Below are positions 56,953-64,000 of a stretch of DNA of 64,000 nt, piece after piece (positions within the stretch are counted from its first letter, which is position 1; each line of letters opens with the position of its first letter). Location: NCBI RefSeq assembly GCF_947242115.1, contig NC_074711.1, forward strand, positions 7,816,434 to 7,880,433, given 5' to 3'. The notes beneath the pieces were generated by a model. It was not told the DNA's origin and did not search any database. It saw only the letters and a list, made by a program, of their open reading frames with translations. The stretch is from Biomphalaria glabrata (lineage: Eukaryota > Mollusca > Gastropoda > Planorbidae). Made by a program: the position numbers and the translations under genes.

Positions 56953-56979
56953 TAAGATTTATCAAGGGAATTATGTTTT

Positions 56980-57150
56980 TCTTTTATTAAGTATGCAAAA
57001 CTTTTATCAACTCTGTCTGTGTGAAACCTTTTACACGTTCTTTTTCACACTTCCTATTTTCGAATTCAGTTGAAACTGCCACAATTATTTATCGACACTG
57101 GAAATACGTGAATCCGTTGTCGGATTGTTAATTTGCTAATCGACTCCCTT
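56980..57150 (+). repeat. Interspersed repeat (aaagcttatatcaact family), diverged
   Basis: gcaaaacttttatcaactct then gtctgtgtgaaaccttttac and cagttgaaactgccacaatt; starts about 30 bp after the gene D stop. Confidence 0.6.
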
Positions 57151-57154
57151 CATC

Positions 57155-58880
57155 CCAGGAGCACTACAGCCCATAGAGGGTCCTGGCGTGCTTCAAAATT
57201 CAAAATAATTTTTTTTTCCATTTCATCATGGGCTTTACGTCTTCATGTCCAAACTCTTAGCTTTGTGTAGCTTTGCATTACATCAGCAAACCGAGGTATT
57301 CTTGATCCGTCCTTAGGTGCCTGCCTTTTGATTGGTGCAGATCATTTTCGCTCCACTGTTCTCTGACAACCCTTCAAGTTGACCTGCCCGACTTAATCTG
57401 CTCTTTATTACTTCCGTCTGTGTGAAGGGGTCTGCATATAACTGGTGTTCGGATTCATCTTAAATGACACTATATATTGTTCTGAGAATGTTCCTTTCTC
57501 ATGTATTTAACATATTTTCTGTGATTTTTTTGTCAGCATACATGGCTGCTAGTCATATTTGTTTATCTAGATATATATATTTGCTTTTAAGTATGTGTTG
57601 TGTTTTAGAGAAAGTTGTTTTCTCGTCGCTAGTCGTTCCATTATTTTTTATTTTATTTTTACAATACCTCTATTCAAGTCATAACTTCGTGGAACCTGGG
57701 TCTAGGCACCTGCATCCACTAGGAAACTGGATCCAGGAACCTGAACAGCTGATCTCAAAAAAGATTTTCTAGCAACAGTTGATGAATATCGCTGAGAAAA
57801 TAATTAGGCCTACTAAGTCATTGGCCACACTGGAAAAACTCTAGTTTGACCGTTATAATTTTAAAAAAAAAAAAAAATTAATTTTAAATTTGGCTAGAGA
57901 ACTAGGTCTAGATCTAGATACAACGATTGGTTTTGAAAGGACTATCGCGTACTTAAATGTAAGGCTATTATTGATGCATATTTAAAGTTCAGGAAAATTT
58001 TGTGCATCGTCATCTAAGTCAAGATCTAAAGGCCTATCATTGCAATATTATAAAGTGTAGTAGGTCTATACATTCGCTTAACCAGGATTCTTTGGGGGGG
58101 GGGGGGTAAAAAAGTTCAAAGTTTTTTTAATTGAACATTTAATTAGATATACGAAAAAATTGCTCCATAAGTTGCATATAGGAGTTATATGATCTTTACA
58201 AAACGAGTATATTGAATGTTTTTCTTGTTAATTTTTTTTTACTAGCTGATTCAGCATATTAAAAGAATTTCTTAAATTGTAATGTTTGGTTTTTTTTTGC
58301 TATGAATTTTTAATAGAATAAATGAATTATAAAATAAATGCCTTCTGATATATCGTTGAATGAGAGTATGCATGCTTCGTTTAGGCCAGATTTGGGAATG
58401 AAATTCTGTTTTCTAAGGATGCTTTGCAAGGATGTATAAGGTGAATAAAGAAACACAAAAACACACGACTGTGTTTCTGTCGTAATAAATTGTCTAAGGT
58501 CATATCAACAAAAGAGATGACCTTTTCCCCTTACAACTTCTTATGTAACCAGAGAGGGCAAATTCTTAAGGCACAGCAACAGGTGTGATTTCAGGACCCT
58601 AGGACCCTTGTGATGACAGTCTGTACCACATAGCATACACCTAGGCAGTTTTGCAGTTCTAATTCTCAAGGAATAATTACATGCTGCCTAGAAAGCTTAT
58701 AAACAAAGGGAAATCATTACCTTCTCATAAAACAAATAACTGATGGACATCTATTGATTAATAGATTTAATTAATCAAACTCTTTAACAATCCCTTTACT
58801 TTGGTAAACAGCCAAGCGGTGATGATGGTAGTGACCGAATAATTTTATCTATTAATGGTATAATTTTATAAATTTTATCT
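57155..58880. other. Intergenic region right of gene D
   Basis: 57180-57430 resembles a decayed LINE (ttcaagttgacctgcccgac, tctgacaacccttc). A G13 run lies near 58095. The remainder has no recognised gene. Confidence 0.45.
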
Positions 58881-58884
58881 ATTT

Positions 58885-59105
58885 ATGGTATATGTGGCTG
58901 AGAGGAATAAACCAGTTGGCCACCTATCAAGGGGGCTCATGTTCAAATCCTACTCAAGCTATGTAGTGTTAGCCGAGTGCCTAATGACAGTATGGAAATC
59001 TTCACCCCGATCTTCATTTCCCCCCACTGGTCCAAAAGAGATTGGGCCTTAGTGCCCTGAGCATACTACAAGTATGACAGTTGCACTACACAAAAGCAAT
59101 TTAAA
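58885..59105 (+). repeat. tRNA-derived SINE of another family (C)
   Basis: atatgtggctgagaggaata and catgttcaaatcctactcaa are tRNA-type boxes; the body (agccgagtgcctaatgacag, ttgggccttagtgccctgag) differs from family A. Confidence 0.65.
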
Positions 59106-59321
59106 AGTAAACAACAAAAAAAAAGGCATCTTCAAGTTCATGGGAAATAAGATTGTGCTAGTCTTTGACCATGAAGGAAAAGTTGCTACATAATTTAGTG
59201 TTTACTTTCTGGTTATCTGTTTGTTGAAATCTACTAAAAAAAAATGCTTATATTTTTCAATGGTCTGATTGGCTCAGGGAAAATTTAGTTTTACGCAGCT
59301 TAATGTAAGATTGGATACCTT

Positions 59322-59606
59322 TTAGGAGACGCAGTGGCTGAGTGGTAAAGCACTTGGCTGCAGAACCATTGGGTCCCAGCTTGGCTGCATAACCAAGAGA
59401 TCCCAGGTTCAAATCTGGACTGGGATTTTTTATTTAAGGGATATATAGGGCACCCGAGTCTGCCAACTCTATTGGGTGCCTGACACTAGTCGAGAAAAAG
59501 TAAAGGTGGTTGGTCATTGTGCTGGTCACATGACAACCTCATTAACCAGAAGCCACAGAAACAGATGGCATTAACATCATCTGCCCCAAGGTATGAAATG
59601 GTACTT
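59322..59606 (+). repeat. tRNA-derived SINE (family A), copy 9
   Basis: gcagtggctgagtggtaaag and cccaggttcaaatctggact boxes. It has a local duplication of the anticodon-arm-like part (cttggctgcagaaccattgg / cttggctgcataaccaagag). Confidence 0.85.
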
Positions 59607-59754
59607 TACTTACTGGAATAACTTTTGATTATTTTATTTTTCCTAAAAACTAAATAGAAAAAAGTTCTACTTTGTTTTCAAGTCACCAGTATATATTTAA
59701 GATGCTCAAACAGGACCAATATTGGGCCTTTGGGTTGACTGGTGATGTAGTACA

Positions 59755-59862
59755 CGTTCTGGACTGTCATCTCAAATTTCCTGGGCTCAAACCCTGTCCT
59801 GCAGGAAGTTTGGGCTCGGATATAATAATCTTCAATTACAAAGGAACATCCAAAACAAAACA
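59755..59862 (-). repeat. SINE family B fragment
   Basis: ggactgtcatctcaaatttc, gggctcaaaccctgtcctgc and aaaggaacatccaaaacaaa, the reverse orientation of 13722-13870. Confidence 0.6.
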
Positions 59863-60375
59863 TTTACATGAAAAATATCAATATTAAATAACTGAAAACA
59901 GAATCTCACAATCTCATTCAAGTAATCAATGCTAATAAAAGTTGAAACTTATAATAAAAATTTTTTTAATAGAAAACAATCTTATTGAAAAATAGTTACA
60001 CAAAACATTAGTGTTCATATTGCACTGAAATCACTGACCAGATAAATAATAATAAGGCTTGTCTTCAAGTCTGAAGATTTAATGAAAGCAGTATTTCCCA
60101 TGGCTACCTAGCCCCAGCTGCAACGTACTTATTTTGCCACATCCAGCACAGACATTGTCAGCCAGAATAAAGCTGCTTTAATAAGTTTAATAAATATAAT
60201 GTAAAATACTGATGGGGTACATAGTTTTAAATCACTTTATTGGAAGAAAGTCTCTGGCCTCCTTTAAATGTATTAAATGGTATCTCATAAACAACTGTTG
60301 TGGTGTGTTATCACAATTCTATTGAGGTATGTTGATACATCACCATGCATATTTAGAACAATATAACAAAAGTTG

Positions 60376-60821
60376 TCATTTAAAATGATGAATATATTTT
60401 TTAAAACTGATTAATTGTATTTGCATTGATATAATAATGAAAGCCCTGTATATATTAAAATAAAATGTTATAAATAACAAATTTGAAACTAAATCAAAAG
60501 ACTTAAATTTCAAAAAAATAAAACAGCAGCCAAAATTGTTCAGCCACCTAAATTCTATAAGTAGCTGGACTCGATATAATATTCCGTCCCTTTTTACTGA
60601 GAGAGGTGGATCAATTATCAAGACTTGGGTGCTGTATTTGTTCTTTGAGCTTTTATAGGGTTTTCTGGATTCTGATCTATCCATAGTGGGAGATTTAAAC
60701 AGCTGGGTAATCTCAGAAATACTTTCGCCTTTGGTCTCTGGGACAAACATATAGTTGAAAATGAAGAACAACAACAGCATGAGGGAGAATGGCAGAAAGG
60801 AAATAATGTTTCTAGTGACTT
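60376..60821 (-). CDS. SLC2A terminal exon
   Basis: Acceptor tttttccttacag; split codon joins to give [14 protein letters not shown]12, then [15 protein letters not shown]. The last 60 codons are AT-rich and may not be conserved. Confidence 0.8.
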
Positions 60822-63800
60822 CTGTAAGGAAAAAAAAAAGTAGTTTAGTAATAATTCAATTTTTAATCATGAAAAATCATCTCTGATAAATACAGTAGTG
60901 TAGCAAGGGATTTAGGGGTCCTGGCCTTTTAAGGGGGTCCCTTTGTGTTGACATTTGACATCATGACATGAGATAATGTACTTAATAAATAGATAAGTCT
61001 AATGTGTGGAATACATGCAAGAAGGTCAATAATTTCATAACAAAATGAATAGCAAGATAAAATGTCATTGGCTTAATATTTAATGCACAAAAAATTTTGG
61101 ACACTCATTTGGACGACCCCTCAAGTAGGGGTCTGGAGGATTTTCAAATTTGGACCCCCCTGCCCACACCCTAGCTACCCACTAGATAAATATTATGCTT
61201 ATAATAATTACATCCAAACAAGAAGACAATAATAGTCAAGCATTAAAAATGTTTTACAATAATTGAGTATTTTAAAATTAATAACCTATTGAAATTTTAT
61301 CTACATTAGTAAAGCCTATTTTATCTTAAAGTCATATCATTAGTATTTAATATGGTATAAAATGATATAATTTTGAAATAATTTAAATCACTCTGTCTAC
61401 ATACAAATAATGGACACTTTGATGATGGTTATTGTAATAATTGTAGTCAAATCATAGTAATCAATATCTGGGATGTATGCAGAATAGATTATGTTGTTTT
61501 TGTATAAGTGAAGGTGAAGAATATGTTGAATAAACAAAAGGATTAGTTAGTTCTATTAACTGAGTAATTAGATTACAATAGGGAAAAAAGTAATGACTAA
61601 ACTGCAATTATCTTTATATAACAGACAATTTATTTTTACAGCATGTCATTATGTAATCATAGAACATTTAGCAAAAAAAGCAGCACAGAATGAAGGTGTA
61701 GATTAAGTAGATATAGATCTGAGTGTTGTAGCGCTTGGCTTACGAAACTTAGTGAAGACTGAGATTTTTTATTTTGGATCTTAAGGACGCCCTTGAGTCC
61801 ACCCAATTCTAATAACATTATTTAGGGAAAGTAAAGCGGTTGGTCGTTGTGCAGGCCACAAGACACCCTGTCAACCATAGAAACAGATGACATCATTTGT
61901 CCTAAACATCCCAAAGCCTGAAAAGGGTACTTTACTTGTTTACTAAGATCCCCTTAAAATGTACTTACCCGGTACCTGTAAAGTAGGAAACACTAAGCCA
62001 ACAGCAAAGTTTGCACAGCCAGTTGATCCCCACGGAAACACTGACAGCGGCTGACCTGGGACCCTGCGCAAACATCTCAGTCACCATGAACCAAGGTATT
62101 GGTCCTGAAACATCAATCATAGATCATAAGAGATTTAGAAGCCTAAGCTGAGGTTTCTAGACTCATTTCCACATGGGTCTTTCTTATAAGTTCAAAGACA
62201 TTAAGGAACTTATTAAGGAGACACCAGTCATCTATTAGAGATGCTCATCTATGGCAAATAAAACTATACATAGTTAGCTTTTTAAAAAGCTTATCTCAAC
62301 TCACTGTCTGTCTAGAAAAAAGTTTGTACAGGTTATTTCTCTCACACCCTTTCTCGAATCAAGTTGAAACTGCACAATTAATCATTGGCATAGACAAAGA
62401 CATGAATCAATGAAAAAAATGTAACCAATTAGTTAATTAATTAATGGTAATTATCTTTTCGATATCAACAAGGGAAAGTAATCCCTCAGTATTCACAGAT
62501 ATGGATGAATATGTAGAGTGTGATCCCCTTAGAAAATTTTACACATTTCTTCTCACACACCCACTCTCAGATCAAGTTGAAACTTTAAATAATTATTTAT
62601 TGCACCTAACTAATCATGAATCAATGAAAAATTAGTCAGTTTGGGAAACAACATATAAGAAAATGAACAAATGTGGGTGTGATACTGAATTGCATGTTTT
62701 TCGTCTTAATGCATTCATTTAAGTTTTGTTATAAGCATATGTATTTCATTATAAATTATCTACTTAAAAATGAATCAGTCAATAATTAGGGTCATGAAGA
62801 AGACACCAAAAGCAATTGCAAGATATTCCAGGGTAAGAAACCCCTGGAGATGAAAGGTTCAGCTAAAAATAAAAAAAACTCCATCACAACTGGAACCAGC
62901 TAGAATGGCATCGTATGACAAACAATTTTATATATTCGTAAATAAGATGCATTCAGAAATGAAGATTATTACGTCCTAGCCCAAACCTCCCAATAGACAG
63001 TAGGCATGCAGAGGTCCAGGGTTCAAACTTGGGACCATGGAGATGACAGTCTAAAATGCATACCACATGATCAGGTAGACTTTGAAAACTTTTTTTATGA
63101 ACTTCTTTGAATTAATTGCCATCAAACTAAACCCACTTGGTCCAGTAGCAAAGAGACAGGTGTAGATGATGACAGCCACAATGCTTGTGTATGATAGCCA
63201 GGGCAATGTTTTCTGAAAAAAAAAAATTATCAGCTAAAGTACAGGATTTTAAGAAATAGTAATAGTAGCAAACTAAAACTCTATGGCCATATAACAAGGT
63301 CTTTAGGACTTGCAAAAACCTTCCTTCAGGGAACAGTACCAGGAAAAAGAAGAAGAGGCAGACAGAGAAAACGATGGGAAGACAACATAAAAGAATGGAC
63401 ACTGAAAGAGACAGAGAGGAATGGAGATAGATGGTTGACAGATTTTGCGTGTGCCCCAACTGTCCAACAGACTAAGGGATAGATGAAGGAATAGTAGCCC
63501 TGTAGTTTTTTATAAACAAAAATTAGTTTTAAAAAAAAGGAATGCCACCTATACATAAAGATTGATTTTTATGGAAACAGCTTGCTGCCCAATGCATCGA
63601 ATGATGTGGGAGGTTCTAAGTAAGTAATATATACATACCTGTAGTGAAAGGCAATCAACTAGTACTACTGAGGAGATACACATGCCCATGAGGCCAATCA
63701 TGTGCAGAGTTCTTCTGCCTGCCCGGTCCATGATCAGGGCAGATATGAAGGTCATCATGACTTTTACAACACCTGTGGCTACTGTAGCATACTGAGAAGT

Positions 63801-63851
63801 CTCCTTGCTCAGACCAGCTGAGATAAAAATATTTGTAGAGTAGTAGATCAC
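60376..63851 (-). CDS. Facilitated glucose transporter, SLC2A (GLUT) family, C-terminal four exons
   Basis: Exons in order: 63851-63639, 63212-63137, 62104-61969, 60821-60376; the 5' part is beyond the right edge. Visible GLUT hallmarks: [13 protein letters not shown] with [11 protein letters not shown] (TM7-8), the [13 protein letters not shown] loop, [16 protein letters not shown] (TM9), [19 protein letters not shown] (TM10), [20 protein letters not shown] (TM12) and VPETKGES. The protein would carry hexoses across the plasma membrane. Odd points: exon 62104-61969 has one base too many between NW and [10 protein letters not shown], which shifts the frame; and the tail after PETKG is long (about 115 codons). 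Donors and acceptors are otherwise sound (for example g/gtaagtac at 61969). Either a sequencing or assembly slip, or a recent pseudogene. Confidence 0.88.
60893..61184. mobile_element. hAT-type MITE (same family as 21681), copy 2
   Basis: Starts cagtagtgtagcaaggga, ends accctagctacccacta; a perfect 8-bp duplication gataaata flanks it (60885-60892, 61185-61192). In an intron of the glucose transporter. Confidence 0.85.
61185..61714. other. Intron of the glucose transporter, AT-rich
   Basis: Nothing recognised besides the duplicated target site at its left edge. Confidence 0.5.
61715..61940 (+). repeat. tRNA-derived SINE (family A), copy 10
   Basis: gttgtagcgcttggcttacg, then body gacgcccttgagtccaccca and gtcgttgtgcaggccacaag; the tRNA-like head is mostly lost. 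Confidence 0.7.
61969..62104 (-). CDS. SLC2A exon with apparent +1 base
   Basis: 136 bases; 135 would keep frame with both neighbours. The extra base lies in aactggctgtgcaaac (about 62025-62040 on the + strand coordinates). Confidence 0.8.
62285..62640 (+). repeat. Interspersed repeat (aaagcttatatcaact family), two partial copies
   Basis: aaaaagcttatctcaactca, ctgtctgtctagaaaaaagt, then tcgaatcaagttgaaactgc; a second partial copy follows (ctcagatcaagttgaaactt at about 62565). Confidence 0.7.
62950..63085 (+). repeat. SINE family B copy
   Basis: cagaaatgaagattattacg, tcctagcccaaacctccc, tccagggttcaaacttggga, accacatgatcaggtag. Confidence 0.65.
63137..63212 (-). CDS. SLC2A exon (TM9)
   Basis: 76 bases, acceptor tttttttttttcag, donor ccaa/gtgggt. 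Encodes [20 protein letters not shown] then FATGP. Confidence 0.8.
63255..63485 (+). mobile_element. LINE 3' end (RTE-like)
   Basis: The + strand frame [20 protein letters not shown] then [10 protein letters not shown] is the common C-terminus of RTE-type LINE proteins; decayed relatives at 17640-17720 and 42360-42430. Confidence 0.75.
63639..63851 (-). CDS. SLC2A exon (TM7-8 and RAGRR loop)
   Basis: 213 bases, 71 codons, phase 0 at both ends; acceptor attcaacttcag, donor tacag/gtatgt. Confidence 0.88.
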
Positions 63852-64000
63852 CTGAAGTTGAATAGTATAGAATTATTTGTTTCGTCATTTACTGGCTGAA
63901 CTTTTAAAAAAAATGTCTTTTCTTTTTAACCAAAGTAGTGATGTGTTTCACTCTGAATTCTAAGCCTTAGCCTGTAGATTTCTGGTTTGGATAAAAACTG

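Overview
The window looks like a stretch of heterobranch (probably planorbid, Biomphalaria/Bulinus-like) freshwater snail genome. The evidence is its AT-rich, repeat-saturated, intron-rich layout, the tRNA-derived SINEs and degenerate LINEs, an interspersed repeat ending in a GGGGGCCGCTAAAAA-type motif that I associate from memory with planorbid snails, and a family of coiled-coil/C1q-domain genes of the kind expanded in molluscan innate immunity. The species call is inference; the eukaryotic, molluscan character is well supported.

The main host content is a cluster of four related coiled-coil plus C1q-like genes. Gene A (+) shows only its C1q terminal exon (2345-2763). Gene B (-, 16611 to 5480), gene C (+, 27702-39022) and gene D (+, 45556-56952) each have six exons that I could place by splice sites and homology. 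The six exons carry an N-terminal short coiled coil (99 bp in all three), a W/CxxxC block (118 bp in all three), a short acidic linker, a long coiled-coil exon (770-854 bp), a tiny linker exon (28-55 bp) and the C1q exon. Intron phases are 0-1-1-0-1 in every copy, and the joined visible exons stay open (539, 514 and 520 codons). A and B are convergent, B and C divergent, C and D tandem. No signal-peptide or immunoglobulin exon could be found upstream of the first visible exon, so the 5' ends are unresolved. These genes probably encode oligomeric C1q-type recognition proteins; whether they belong to the IgSF-C1q (QREP-like) group cannot be decided here.

At the right end (63851 to 60376, minus strand) are the last four exons of a facilitated glucose transporter (SLC2A/GLUT), with one apparent extra base in the exon that encodes GPIPW-like residues.

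Most of the rest is repeats: an RNase H-bearing LINE (about 9880-13365) inside an intron of gene B, fragments of several other LINEs, a complete but decayed hAT transposon with 8-bp target duplications (23464-25806), four small or composite hAT-type elements, an LTR retrotransposon fossil (46281-49939) nested in an older solo LTR, an intact-looking solo LTR (30688-31209), about ten copies of one tRNA-derived SINE, and at least nine minisatellites. Several minisatellites have units divisible by three (39, 33, 18/36 bp) and so produce long meaningless open frames; one 45-bp array lies inside the gag gene of the LTR element.
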